Source: Hirsutella rhossiliensis (taxonomy: Eukaryota; Ascomycota; Sordariomycetes; Hypocreales; Ophiocordycipitaceae). From it: a stretch of 64,000 bases of DNA. The translations under genes were made by a program, and so were the position numbers. The DNA lies in contig NW_025408684.1 of NCBI RefSeq assembly GCF_020360975.1, positions 1,178,001 through 1,242,000 on the forward strand. The letters run 5' to 3'. Below, piece after piece: positions 36,101-48,740 of this stretch. Numbering within the stretch: the stretch's first letter is position 1; each line of letters opens with the position of its first letter. The notes below the pieces were generated by a model. The model saw nothing but the letters and a program-made list of their open reading frames with translations, was not told the DNA's origin and ran no database searches.

Positions 36101-37413
36101 TAACTTATTTAGTAAGTTATTATAGCTCTAAGAACGTTTTTAAAGGTACCTTTTAATTAATCGACTAAGACCTATATATTAGTTTCTAGGATAAAATATA
36201 CGCTATATAAGTATATTCTTAGTCTCTTAAGTATACTTAATATAGCTTTATACTCCCTCTTTATTATATTATATTTAGTTTTTATTAATAACTATATTTT
36301 ACTTTTAAACCTTATAAGGCGCTTCTTTTTATCTATAATTTATATTAAGACTACCCCTTAGCTAAGTAGACTAGTATTATATATTAAAATAATATCTCCT
36401 CTTCTTAGGCTAATATTAAGGGATACTAAAAAGACTAGATTAATAATAGCTTCTTTAAAGGTAGCTATTACTTTTACTTATTTATCTCCTTATTCTTAAT
36501 AAACTTATTTCTTTAGTAGGTTTATAAAGGGTTTTACTAAGATAGCGAACTATTTAATCTAGATTTAATAGTATCCTATAATACTAAGGAAAGCTTTAAT
36601 ATATATTATATTAAGGCATCTTATCTATTCCTTAATTTTAATAACTTTAGCTTTTATAAAGTACCTTTTATTTATTTTATAGATATAATTAATAACTTTA
36701 GTTACTTACTAATAGAATTTCGATTTAGCCCTTATAATCGTATAACTAAAGAGTTTAATATTAACTAAGACTTTATTAAGGTAAATAAGGTATTTAAAGA
36801 TAAATCTCCTTACTCTTAGCGCTACCTCTTTATTATTATACGTTATATCGGGCCCCTTAATACCTATATTATTAAGGAAATTCCTATAGATATTTAGTAT
36901 AAGGTCTTATAGGGTTCTTTATATTATCCTTATAAATTAACTAACTAAGTTTATAGCCCCTTAAGGGAGTATATATATATAAGAGGCTAATAAGTATCGC
37001 GAATATTATTAAGTTATAGCTTTTAATATTAAGAGGGATTTAATTATAGCTTAAAAAAAGGTTTAAGAGGAAAAGGATCTTATATATTAAGAAGTAGTCG
37101 CTAAACTTATTTATATTTAATAGTAGGTTTATATCTCTTATTTTAATAGTATTTATATACGTAGTAGAATTAATTAAGCGTAGTCTTTTATCTGTTTTTA
37201 CTACTAAGAAAAAGGGGTTCTTATAAGGCCTATACCCTTCTTTAAAGACTCTTATTTCTAGTTTAATTTTAAGGATATTAATAACTTTCTACTTTATCGC
37301 TTTTAAGATTAAGATTAAGGCTACTTACTATACCTTATATTCTATTATCCTAATAACCTATAAGGGGGCTATAGCTAGGTCGACTTTACCTCTTTTTATA
37401 AAGTCCTAGGATA

Positions 37414-39265
37414 AGTTAGCTTACTTACTTAAGGGTATACTTACTTAAGGCTACGTCTCTATAATACTAACGCGCCGACTAACTTATATATTATAACCGC
37501 GAATTCTTATATATCTTATACTTAATTATTATTAAAAAACATTATTTAAATTAGTAATATCTTAGCTTTCTAAATATACTAAAGATTAGCTTTAGAACGC
37601 TCTAGCTAATATTAAATTCGGTATATATTAGGTATAGGCTAGTTAGAAGTAAGGTATTCTAAGGACGATACTTTAGAAACGCCTTAAAGGTACTTAACTA
37701 AAGAGAGAGGTATATAAATATTATTAAAGGCTTAGCTAAGAGTAAGAGAAATACCTCTAAGATTAAGTTCTTACCTAAGCCGCCCTTAGGCTTCCCTTAA
37801 CGTATCTCTAGCTAAGGGAATTCGCTAGCTATATTATTACGGCTATAGGCGATACCCGCTTACTTAGAAAATACTAGGTAGTAGGCTTTTTAGCCTAAAA
37901 TCTAAAGGTTAGCACGATTAAAGGTAAAGCTCTCGATTCTACTTATATTAATAGCGCTTCTATAGCCTAGATTAAGAAGTAGTTTTAGTTACTTAAGCTC
38001 CGGGCTTTATAGGCTATTCCCCTAGAATCACGCTTTAATATAGATAAGATAGGTATCCTTAAAGGCCTCGGCTATAACGGCCTCGTACTAAGGAGCTTAG
38101 AAAGAAAGGAGACGCTTAAGAAGCGGCTTAGGTCGCGTTATTAGACTATAATAATAGAATATGTCTTTACTACTAGCTAGGCCTTAACTCCTCTTATAAT
38201 ATTTAAAGGTTAGGACCTTTAATACTAATAGTTCCTTAAAGAACTTAACTTTCTAAAGGATTAGGACTTTATAGCCTTTTTAAAGGGCTAAACGAGTAAC
38301 TCTATCGCGATTTAATAGCTTAAGTAGGTCTTAATCCTATAAATAAAAAGCTAGCTATAAAGTAACGTCCTCTTAATTATAGATAGCTATAGAAGCTATT
38401 AGACTAACGATTTTATATATAAATGCTTCTTATATAGTATATATCTCCTTTTCCTACCTTTATACGCCTTATATATTTTTTAACCTCTTAATATCTTAAT
38501 TTTTTCGCCGATTAAAGCTACCTACTAACGTTAACTCTAAAAAGTTACTTCTCTTAACGATATAGCACTAATTAATAAGGCACTTTTCCTTCGCTACTAT
38601 TATTAAGCCTAGTAGGCCGGCCTAACTAAGAAAAATATTAAAGGGCGGTAGTAAGGGATAGGACTTTAGCTAATTAATATAAGAAAGCTATTAATAAGCC
38701 GCTTTATCTTACCTACGCCGTTAACGCTATTACTACTAAAAAAAAAAAAGAATTTAAGCTTAATAGATAATAGCGATACCCTTAAAATACTAAGATAATT
38801 ATAGGAAGTCTATAGGCTTATTAAGGGGCTCGAAAATCGCGGTTAAGTTAACCGTATAATCTATATACTTTTTAGTAAAGTTAGCTATAGCCTTAATCGT
38901 TAGAATATATAGCTTATAACGGTATAGCTATATATATAATAGCTTAAGTATTAATTATATTATCTATAGCCTTAAAAGTAACGAAAAATCGCCTAAGATC
39001 TAAATAGCTAGTTTATATAGATTAAATAAGTTATTAAGATAAGGAAATAGCTTTAACGCGCCCTTAAGCTATTTACTATCGTAATAGCTAATTAGAAAGC
39101 GGATTTTAAAGCTCTATATAAAAGCTAGTAGCTAGAATAATAAGAAAATACTATAATTAAGTATCGCGATATAAAAACGCGGCTTTAATTACTATTAAAA
39201 TATACTATCTTAGTTATATAAGATATACTCTTAAGTAGGTATACCCCTAAGTAAGTAAGCTAACT
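37414..39265 (+). mobile_element. Fot1/pogo-type DNA transposon, RIP-mutated
   Basis: 1,852-bp element with inverted terminal repeats of about 36 bp (AGTTAGCTTACTTACTTA... at 37,414 and its complement ending at 39,265; about three mismatches), flanked by TA (37,412-37,413 and 39,266-39,267). G2-B has the empty site with a single TA at about 55,418. Length, TIRs, TA target and a DDD transposase relic fit the Fot1/pogo group of Tc1-mariner elements common in filamentous fungi. It lies within G2-A, upstream of the reverse transcriptase core. Confidence 0.92.
37560..39080 (+). pseudogene. Fot1-type transposase relic
   Basis: Plus-strand frame read through RIP stops. The first catalytic Asp lies at 38,042-38,044 in an Asn-Ile-Asp-Lys-Ile-Gly setting. 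The second is at 38,382-38,384 in Leu-Ile-Ile-Asp-Ser-Tyr. The third is near 38,486-38,520, where Gln-Pro-Leu-Asn-Ile-Ser-Ile-Phe replaces the usual Leu-Asp. This is the DDD pattern of pogo/Fot1 enzymes, which cut and paste DNA at TA. The first 450 bases would hold the HTH DNA-binding part. Stops and the Asp-to-Asn change make it dead. Confidence 0.82.
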
Positions 39266-40899
39266 TAACGCTACTTCCCTATTAAATAAAATACTATTAA
39301 AGATTTAGATTTCTACCTTTATAAGAAAGCCCTTAAATTATTTATAAATTACTTTAAGTCTTTCTTATATTAGCTACTTTCCTTTTTATATACTTAAGAA
39401 TTTTCCTATTAAGTATTCTAGGTAGGGTCTAGGGTATATCTTATCTTTAATAGTATTTTATTTAGTCTTCTTTTAATTAAGGTCTCCTTTTAGCGTTAAG
39501 CCGTTTAATAAAGTATTATTAATAAGGTTAATCTTATTTACTTTTCTTTTAAAGAGAGTATTAACTCTTAGATTATATAATCTAATAGGTTATTTCCTCC
39601 TTATCTTAACTTTAACCTTCTAAATCTTTCTAAACTTCTTTCTAGCTCTAATAATATTTTTCTTAAATTCCCTTATAGCCTTTATAACTATAACTTTAAT
39701 AATCTTTTTTACTATTTTAAATCTAATAGCTAGAATCGCTTTATCTCCTTTATTTATAATTAATTACTATTATACTAGTACTATTAAGGGCTTATTTATA
39801 CTAGTATAGGCTAGGTTAAAGACTTAGTTAGCGCCCCTTTTATAACTAAGGATCTTACTTTTAAGTAAGAGAATCTTAGCTATTAAGGTATCTATAAGGG
39901 GTTCTTTCTATAATTATTAAGTAGCTCTTAAGTTATCTTCTTTAACTTTTATTACTAAAGCCTAAAAAAATTCTTAGGAGCTAAGTAGCTATTTCCTATA
40001 TAGTCTTCTTAAGCTTTAGTCTTTTATATATATCTTTATTAACTATTAATATCGTAGTCTAAAAGAATTTTACTATATTAACCTTATTTAAAAGCTTTTA
40101 TTTAATAGCTCTTACTATTAGTATAACTACTTAAATAGTACTAATTTAATATTTAACCTATATATCGCTGTTCCTTAAAGGATAATTAAATAATATACGC
40201 ACGGCTTTAATAAATAGTATACCTAGGATAAAAGGGACTAAGACTCTATTTAGTATAATATAAAGATATATTAGTATCTAAGCTATACTTAGATAGAGAT
40301 TAGTCTCTACCTCCTTAACTATATTTATAAGGGACTTAGTATATACTATCGTTAATACTTTTATTAATAGGATTTTAAGCCTATATATATTTATATATCT
40401 TTTAATAATAAGGTTTCTTTTAAACTTAGTATCGATTAAAGCGCTTAGAACTTTAGCTTTCTAGCTACTAAGCTATACTTAAATATAGGGTAGGTCTTAT
40501 ATATACTTAAGTAAGTAGAAAGGTATAAGGACCGTATTTATATATATTATAGGAATTACTATAAGGTCCTTTAAAGTTATCTCTTAGTATCTTATTAAGA
40601 GTACTACTTCCTATATAATAAATTCGTTTTTCTTTAGTTTTATTACCTTTAAAGTTTATTAATTAAATAGTCCTTAAGCTAGTTATATTATATTAATTAT
40701 ATTAGGTATAAACCTAACTTCCTTTAGTACTTATTAAACTTTAAGGTACTTATAATCCGATTCTTTATAAGTAAGGTAAGTAAGCTTAATTAGTTTAACT
40801 TAGTATTCTTTATCTTATTCTTTAACTTATATTAAAGCTACTATAAGTTTTCCTTATAGATATTTAAAGAGGAATAAACTACTTTTTATATTATCTTTA

Positions 40900-43380
40900 G
40901 CTACTTTTATAACTATTATTATAGCTTTATAAGGTCTTATATTACTCTTTACTTTCTCTAAGGTCTAGAGTTTAATATTCTTTATACTTTAAGCTATATC
41001 TATATATCTTATATTAAGTCTCTTACTTAGTTAAGGAATAAAGTTAATTAAGTAATTTAAAGGGATTAGGATTCTTTTATATATAATTTCTTTAATAATT
41101 TTATTTATAAGTCTATTAAACTTCTTATTTAAATCTACTTTATATCTATAGTATATAAGGATAATCTTTAAGCTAGTTTTTATTATTCTTATTATCTTAA
41201 TTTCCTTTATATCTCTTTAACTTTTTATCTTTTCCTCTTATAAGTATTAATCCCTATTATAGTTATATAGATTATTTAATTATATATATTACTTTATTAT
41301 ATATTATCTATAATTATAATAACTAATATCCTTCTTACTTCTTTTCTTATATTACTTACTTTTAGATTCCTTAGCTTTTACTTATATAGGCTTTTATATC
41401 TCTAAAACTAGTCTAAGAAACTAAATTCTCTTTTACTAGTAGCTTAATTTAAGTAAGATAGTATAACTATAGCTTTAACTTATTTTATAAGTAGTAATAT
41501 AAAGGAGTCTAGCTATATATCTACCTAGTATATAATAAGCGTTTAAATATATATACTTATTTAAGAAAACCTATTAATAAGTACTAAGGGAATTACGCTT
41601 TTATTATCTTTTCTTTTAAGGTAAAAAGTCTTATTTACTACTTTATATATTATAAATCTAATCTTATAGTCCTAAAAGTATACCTTATACTTATTAAGGT
41701 AATATCCTTTTTTACTATAATAAAAGTATCTCTTAAGCTAGTTAAAAGTATTAACCTAAAACTATATATATTAATTAAATAAATAGTAAAATCTAATAGT
41801 ATCTACGCTACCTTTTTATCTATAAGTTAAAAAGTAGCTTTTATTATTAATACGTTTTTATTCCTTATTAAGCTAGTTAAATATCTACTCTTACTAATAA
41901 GTAAGGTTAATCTTTATATCTTTAAAAGCTTTTATTAAGTCTAAGATCTCCTTTATAAGCTATCTAGGTTTCTTATTTATTTTCTTTAACTCTTTAAGAA
42001 GTTTTTCTTTACCCTTATTAAATTTAGCTTCCTTTATTACTTTATTAATTTCCTTAAAGAGCTAGTCTTTCTTTAAGTTCTTAAGCTTTTAATTATAGAC
42101 TTTAAATACTATATCTTATTACTTAACGTCCTAGCGAGGTACTAAGTAGTTATTAATTATATAGATAAGGCTTTTATATAAGAGTTTTAAAATAACTTTA
42201 GATATCTTCTTATTTCTCTTTATAATATTAATAATAAGCTCCTTTAGTATTATATAATAAATAAAGTATAACTAAACTATAGATTCTTCCTAGCTATTAA
42301 GTTATACCTTACGCTATAAGTATAAGTAAAGACTAAGCTATTTTATAACTTTTATAATAGTCTTAAGCTTTTTAGTATTATAATAGTTTAAGCGGTTATT
42401 AATAGTTTCTAGTTATTTAATATTATATATATAGTAGTATTAAAGGAGTCTCTTTTTTACTTTTTCTTAAATAAGTCTATTTATAAGAATTTTAATAGTA
42501 AGGGCTTATATAAAAGAGATATAGACTTTAAGCTAGTTTATTTTATCCTTATTATAAATATAGTTAATATATATCTTTTATTTAAACTTTTTAAGGAATT
42601 TAATTATATTTTTACTATTAAATTTACTAATAAGTAAGAGTTATAGTTAGTAGAGTCTTCCTATAAAGTTATCTTAGCTTTTAGTAAGTATATCTTTAAG
42701 TTTATTAATAATCTTATTAATATCTACCTTAATTTTCTTTATATCGCTAGTAGTTAGATTAAATAATCCCTTTTAACGGCTAGCGTTTATAGATATAGTA
42801 TACTTATAGATTATAAGGTTATAAAATTTAAAGTTAAAGTTTTTAGAGTTAGAAAATATCTTATTATAACTATCTTATTACTTACTTTCTTATTTATTAG
42901 TAGGAAGTAAGCGTTCTTTATAAGCTACTATATAAAAGAGAGCTAAGGTTAAGGTTATTAAGGTATCCCTTATTAGTACTTATATTAGTATTATTAGTAT
43001 ATATATAAATAAGAGGTCTTAGTAGGGTTTTAATATAGTTTAGATTATACTATTATTATTATTTATATCTTTTAAAGTATTATATAAGGATTATAGTTTC
43101 TTAACTAAGTCGCTAGTATTAAGGGTTATAAGGCTAATAATAAGAGCTTAGGGTTTTTTAATATTAGCTTATTACTTTTCCTTTACTATTAGTAAAGGTA
43201 TTATTTAATTATTTATTTCCTAGTAAGTCTATTACCTTATTAGGTCCCTAACTCTAGCTATTAAGTTAGTTACTACTTTAATTATTAAATCCCTAGATTT
43301 TATTTTTTTCTAAATAGTACTATTATCTTTTAAGTATTCTTAGCTTTATAAAGCTACTCGTCGCTATATAAATAAAATAG
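40900..43380 (-). pseudogene. G2-A gag relic
   Basis: Minus-strand region next to the right terminal repeat, charged and rich in Lys, Ile and Glu after reading through stops. A degenerate knuckle-like cluster of Tyr codons (former Cys/His) is at about 41,285-41,324, but its spacing is not the standard C-X2-C-X4-H-X4-C. About 1 kb at 42,310-43,380 is missing from G2-B because that copy is cut at 58,459. Confidence 0.6.
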
Positions 43381-43411
43381 AATAATAAGTTTATACCCTA
43401 AAGACTAGTTT

Positions 43412-43514
43412 TAATAAGGATAAGGGTATATACTTAAAGTATATATAGTATATAGCTAAGGATTAGTAAAGTAATTAACTATATAATTATTTAATTATCG
43501 GTCTTATATATAGC
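43412..43514 (-). repeat. G2-A right terminal repeat (probable 5' LTR)
   Basis: 103-bp partner of 28,647-28,750. It is followed within a few bases by the 3' end of Cop-B. Confidence 0.6.
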
Positions 43515-43516
43515 TT

Positions 43517-46500
43517 TAAGTCTTATAAAGAGAGATATAAGAAGTATATATAAAATATATAAAGGTAAAAGTAAAAGTAAGGGGTCGGATAAGTAAGGTA
43601 GAGGTATTTAATTCTTATAGGAGTAGTAATTATAGTAAGGGAGTAATTATTATATTGCCTTAATTATCCTTCTTTCTTTTATCTAACGCCCCTTTTTATA
43701 CTTATTTAGTATCTTAATTAATAAAGAAGATCTTACTTAAAGAAGCCTTTAATATCCTTTTAACTACCGAGCTTTTTACTAGTTTTTCCCCTCCTTTCTA
43801 GCCGTTGCCGGTATATCCGTCTTATTTCTCGCTACCTTTATAGGAAGCTATCGCTACTTTTACTTCCCTTTATACCCTTACCCTCCTCTCTATACCTCTT
43901 TTTAGCTCCTTCTTTAAAACCTATTTTTTAGCTTCCTAGGTCCCTTATACTAAGGGATATCTTTAAGAACTACGAAATTAAGCTACGCTTCGCGATATAC
44001 CCCCTTAGCTATAGCCTGCCCTTATAGAAAGGGTAAAGCTAAATACCTAGGCTAGTAAGCGTATAAAGGAGGTCTTAGTCTATACTTATCCCCTACTTAA
44101 GAAATCCGGGTTTTAGCCTAGGCTCTTTTAGACCTACTTTAGGAAAAGGGCCTTAAGGAAGATATTAAGTCCTATAAGAAAGGGGCTTCTCTGAGATAAG
44201 TCCTAAAGGGGCCTTTAAGAAGAATAAGTCCTAATTAAGCTAGGGGCCCTCCTCTAAGATAAGTCCTAATTCCTCTCTTTAGCTATAGACGTCTCCTTCC
44301 TCCTATATACTATTAGCTCTTCTTATAGACTCTTAAGGCGGGCTTCTAAGGATAGCTTCTCTTAAACGTCTTCTAGCCTAATTTACTATAAAAAGATAGC
44401 TAGCTTCTACTTTAGTAAGGGCTTCGTAAGACCGTTAGCTTTTATTAATACTATTAAAACCTAATAGATAAAAATAAGTCCCTTTTAGACTTCTTAGCGT
44501 AACTAATACTAGTAGATATCGATATACTATAGCTAGGTCGATAACTTACTATTTTCTATAAGAATTTATATAGTCTATATATTATTATATTCTATAGCTA
44601 ATAAGGTCGGAATTTATAGTTATAATAATATTAATAGCTAGCTAAGGAAAATCGCTTCTTTTAACGCTTTTAAAAGAGCTAATAGCTTTGCCTCTATACT
44701 AAAAGTTATAATAGTAGCTTACTTTAAAGCTCTCTAAGTAATAGTTCCTTTAAAAAGGGATATAATATACCTTTATAAGCTCTTTCTATCTAAGGAATTA
44801 TCTATAAAGGACGAATCGCTTAAATAAAGGAAGATTTTAGTAGCTAATTTCTTCCTTTCCTACCTTCCTAGGCGTAGACTATATAATCTCGTTAAATAGA
44901 GATAAAGGATAGCTTTATCTACTACTTCTTAATGCTTAGGGCTAGGATTCTAGTTATACCTAGCTAGCTAAGAGACTATAAAAGAGATATCCGGTCTAGT
45001 AGAAATAGCTAAAAAAAGTAAGGAGCCTACCTTTTATTAATATTAGTGTTTCTCTTACTCCCTAGCTTAAATAAATAGATTAGGTAAAAGCTCTTTATCT
45101 AATATAAGCGTAAAGGGAAGCGTCTTATCGAGGGAATTAAGGAGGAATTTATAAGCGACCTTATCGATATAGGCGTCTTAGGTAAGCTAGATAGTCTATT
45201 AGGACCTATTTTAAAGGATTTATATCCCTAGGAACTACTTTAGCTCCCTAAGCCTAGTTATCTTATACCTTTATTATAGGCCTTATATAGCCTCCCTAGT
45301 AGTAGCTTCTTTCTCTTTTAGGTAGGCCTAGATAATATCGTCGACGTAAAAGAAGACTATAATTTTACCCTTCTATACTATATATAGTTCCTAAGGGACT
45401 TTTATAAAGCCTAGGGCTTCGAGGGAACCTATTAAATACTATTACTAAAGAAGGGGTAATCTTCGTAGTCCGTATAGAGCTTTCCTAAGCTATAGAACCT
45501 TTCCTAGTTATTAGAAACTAAGAGGAAGTCGTATATAAATAACTTTTTCTTCCTTAAGAGGGTAGTTAATAAAGGCGTTAACTATATCTATTTAATCGAG
45601 CTCGAGGTCGAATTCTACTACTATAGCTATAAGGGTCCGAAAAGACATCCCTACTAAGGTAGTTACCTTAGTAGGTAGATCCCCCTTTTCCTATTAATTC
45701 CTATAGATAACTAGCTAGGCTTTATACTTTTAAAGGAAGCTATATTTATTAGTCTTATAAATAAAGACCTACTTATAGCTAAGGACCTATTTTCCTCTTA
45801 CCTTTTCCTTAAGGACCTCTTTAAAAGACCCTATCTCCTTATATAAGGCTAGGTAGTCTTTCTAGGCCTAGAAAAACTAGTTTCTAAAGGGGTGTTTTTC
45901 TAGCTGCTTTTAGTTTACTAGTAGGTCTAGGAGGTCTCTTTTATATACCTTCTTTGCTAATAGAGGCTTAAAAAGCCGGCCTACTATAAATGCTCTATAA
46001 GAACCGTCTTCTATAGGCGTTAGATAGAAGTCGGAAAAACGATCGAAATAAGGGAGTAATTAGTCTTCTTTAGTATCTATATCGGGCCCTATACCTTCCT
46101 TTACTTCTTAAAGTAAGGATAAAAAGGCAGCCGGGTAATCCTTTAAGAGAGGTGCCTTTCCTACCCCCTTAAGGGTCGAGATAGGAAGACTAACTAAAAA
46201 AGCTACTTTTAGATCTTCTTCTTATTCTATAAGAGGAGGTATAGGGAGGTAGGCGTATTCTAGCTCTACCGCTTTCTTATAGTCTCCTTCTTTATCTAGA
46301 TTATCTAATCTAGTAGCTTCCTCTTCTTCCTCTTCTTTAAAGTTAGCGTTATCCTTAACTACTTCGACGTTAGTTTCTTCTTCCGTTTCCTTATCTAGGA
46401 CCTCTTCTTAAAACTATTAGGAAGGGGGGATTTAAATCTTTTAAATTAGCTAACGTTAAGAGAGTAAGAGGGGCTATTAATCCCTCTTTCCGTCGAAGAA

Positions 46501-47367
46501 GCTATATTCGTCGAAAATTATATCCCTAGTTAAAATAACCTTTTATAAAAGAGGAATTTAAATCCGGAAGATATTTATAGAATTATAACTAACGAGGTAA
46601 CTAATAAAGGCTCTTAGATTAAGCTTTCTTTTCTTTTTCCTTTTTAGCTATATATTAGTAGTTATAGTATATACCTTATAGCTATAGGTATAAAGGTAGG
46701 CTAGCGAGGCCCTCTTCTTTATAAAGAGCTTAAAGGGGGATTTCTAGTCTATTCCTTAGTTTAGTTCCTTAGGGTCCTTAAGGTCCCTAGGGGTCCGGTT
46801 CTATAAGTAATAGGCGGTCTTAATAACTTCCCTCTAAAGGTCGTATAGAAGCTTTATAGTAAGTCTTATTATATAGGCCCTTTCTATTATAGCACCCCTT
46901 AATCTTTCTACCCCTCCGTTCTAGGCCTAGGTATTTAGTACTAATAGGAGGGGTAAAATGCCTCTTTTTTAAAGCTAATTTAAGATATCCTTCGTAAATA
47001 GCTCTCTATTAGACCGTATCTTCTTTACCTCGTAGCTAAAGTAGGAATTTATTTAGTTAATAAAGTCTTAGAGGGTAAACTAGTTATACTTACTTAGGTA
47101 GGTTTATAAGAGATAGGGGAAAACTATCCTTAAAAAGGCGTTAATAAAAAATATTACTTTAATAAAGCTTTCTTAATCCTTAGAGACGTCGGTCTAGTTA
47201 ACCTAAATTTCCTTATATAGCTAGTCCGGCTATAAAGGCGTTTATCTAGAAATTCGTCTCTTAGTCTTTCCTTAGCCGTAGTATTTATATTTAATAGTCT
47301 TTAAGCCCCTTATTCGTACGCCGTATTATTATCCTAGCTTATATAAAGCTAGGGGGCCTAGGTAATT
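43517..47367 (-). mobile_element. Cop-B: Ty1/Copia relic, least mutated copy
   Basis: Minus-strand Copia element matching Cop-A from its 3' LTR (43,517 to about 43,665) to a point equivalent to about 27,015 in Cop-A, where G2-B begins. The gag end and 5' LTR are missing. It is clearly less AT-rich than Cop-A. Many positions keep C or G where Cop-A has T or A, so the two copies directly show the direction of mutation. Confidence 0.82.
43700..47360 (-). pseudogene. Cop-B pol relic with intact catalytic codons
   Basis: Copia polymerase. The reverse transcriptase catalytic site at 45,337-45,348 still reads Tyr-Val-Asp-Asp, preceded by Phe-Phe and followed by Ile-Ile. The Ala-Leu-Tyr-Gly-Leu box lies about 140 bases upstream in the coding sense. 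The integrase core and its Leu-Ile-Glu-Pro-Asp-Pro-like tail lie at about 46,780-47,000. RNase H is at about 43,740-44,700. Stops persist at former Gln/Trp codons, so it is not functional. Confidence 0.82.
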
Positions 47368-47471
47368 TAACGGGAACGAGGGCATATACTTAAAGTACGC
47401 GTAGCACGTAGCTAAGGATTAATAGAGTAATTAACTATATAATTATTTAATTATCGGTCCTATATATAGCT
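47368..47471 (-). repeat. G2-B terminal repeat (probable 3' LTR)
   Basis: 104-bp repeat, the least mutated of three (retains GCA and CACG sites). Confidence 0.6.
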
Positions 47472-48740
47472 TTAAGGGCCTTAGGTTATAGATATAAGTC
47501 TTAGAGATTTCTTTACTCTATACTTCTTTATCTTTACTAAAGTCGTATAACTAGCGGCCTCTACTTTAAAGGGGGAAAAATAAAAATTTAAATTAACTAT
47601 AATTAAGGAAGATACCTAATTAGATAATTAAGGTCTTTATAAAGCCTTTAAGTATACTTCGAAGTAAGTAAAAAGGGGGGGGGGCGCTAGGGGTCTTATC
47701 CCTTTAACGGGCTAATATCTATAGGGGGTGCGATCTTACCTATTAAACTCCTCCTTAGCGACTTTCCGACCTAAGATACTAACGGAAAGGGCGCGATAAT
47801 AATAGGTAAAGCTCTCTTCCTAAGTATATAAGTAAGTAAATAAACCGTCGATAGAACTTTTCTCTTTTACTATAATCCCTTCCCTTTACGTTATTTATTC
47901 CTCCTTTTACCTATAAGCTACTTATTTAGCTCTTTCCTATCTTTACTTACGTATTTCCTTCTTTAAATAATTATCTACTACCCCTTATATACGCTCCTAA
48001 GTATTCGCGCTTATTATTCTTAGGGGCGTTAAGGAAATAAAGTAGTTAGTATCTTTACTAGTCTATAGCTTTAAGCATAGCTAAATTAAATAAGCTATAG
48101 AGTCTTATAGACTAGTCGTTATTGCGTTGCTAGTAGTCCTACGTAAATATATAGAATTATAGTCGTTAATATCCTAGCGGTAGTTCTAATATATTCCTAG
48201 GTTTTTAACTCCTTTAACCTAGGAGGGTTTAAAGCCTAGTATAAACCTTATAAGGACTATAGTTAGAGAGGCTATTACTATACTTTATTTCTAGGGAGTA
48301 ATAGGGCGCGCTATAGGCGTTACTAGAGTCTTTAGCCTTAGGGTAATTAACTAAGCGCCTAGTAATTTTAGAGTCTTAGGGCGAGTTAGTAGCTACGCTA
48401 TCTACCTTTCTTCCCTACTAGCTTCTTATTAAGCTATCGGTAGGGGTACGGTTATAAGTCTTTTACTCCTTTATACGTTTAGAGGGATCGTTAGTAGCGG
48501 GCGAGGAGTAGGCCTAATTAGCTATATATCTAAGGGGAAAAATAAAGGCGTCGTTTCTATATAGATAAAGGGACTAGTAAGGGCGCTTAGCTCTCTCCTT
48601 TATAGATTCTAAGGTAGGGATCCTATCTTAAGGTTACTTAGGGAAAGGCTACTTAGTTTAAATAAGGAGCTTAATTTAGTTAACGCTTAAAGTAACGAAG
48701 GTCTAGGCTTATTCTTAATCCCTATTAGCGCGATTAGATA
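47472..48740. other. G2-B region next to the 3' LTR, no gene recognised
   Basis: About 1.27 kb present in both G2 copies. It includes a run of about 10 G at 47,675-47,684 where G2-A has only four. I see no protein motif and no convincing promoter. Confidence 0.4.

Larger units (their letters stand above)
34600..40900 (-). pseudogene. G2-A pol relic, split by Fot1
   Basis: Minus-strand Gypsy polymerase. The integrase is at about 34,600-35,850 with the Asn-Arg/Lys-Gly-Pro box at 35,325-35,346. RNase H is at about 35,900-36,500 with an Asp-Ala-Ser-like start. The reverse transcriptase is at about 36,550-37,413 with the catalytic motif Phe-Leu-Asn-Asn-Ile-Gly-Ile-Lys-Gly-Pro at 36,850-36,890 (second-site Asp codons mutated). 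This Phe-Leu-Asp-Asp-x-x-x-Lys-Gly-Pro form belongs to a fungal Gypsy clade different from G1 and G3. The upstream part, probably protease, continues at 39,266-40,900 after the Fot1 insertion. I saw no chromodomain. Confidence 0.8.
28647..43516 (-). mobile_element. G2-A: unusually long Ty3/Gypsy element
   Basis: Minus-strand element bounded by about 104-bp direct repeats (28,647-28,750 and 43,412-43,514). Removing the Fot1 element (1,852 bp), a 567-bp insertion and a 169-bp solo LTR leaves about 12.2 kb. Order on the minus strand: gag, protease, reverse transcriptase, RNase H, integrase, then about 5 kb of non-pol sequence, then the left repeat. The same layout recurs in G2-B. I could not match a TSD to the repeat ends, so the exact limits are tentative. 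Confidence 0.75.
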
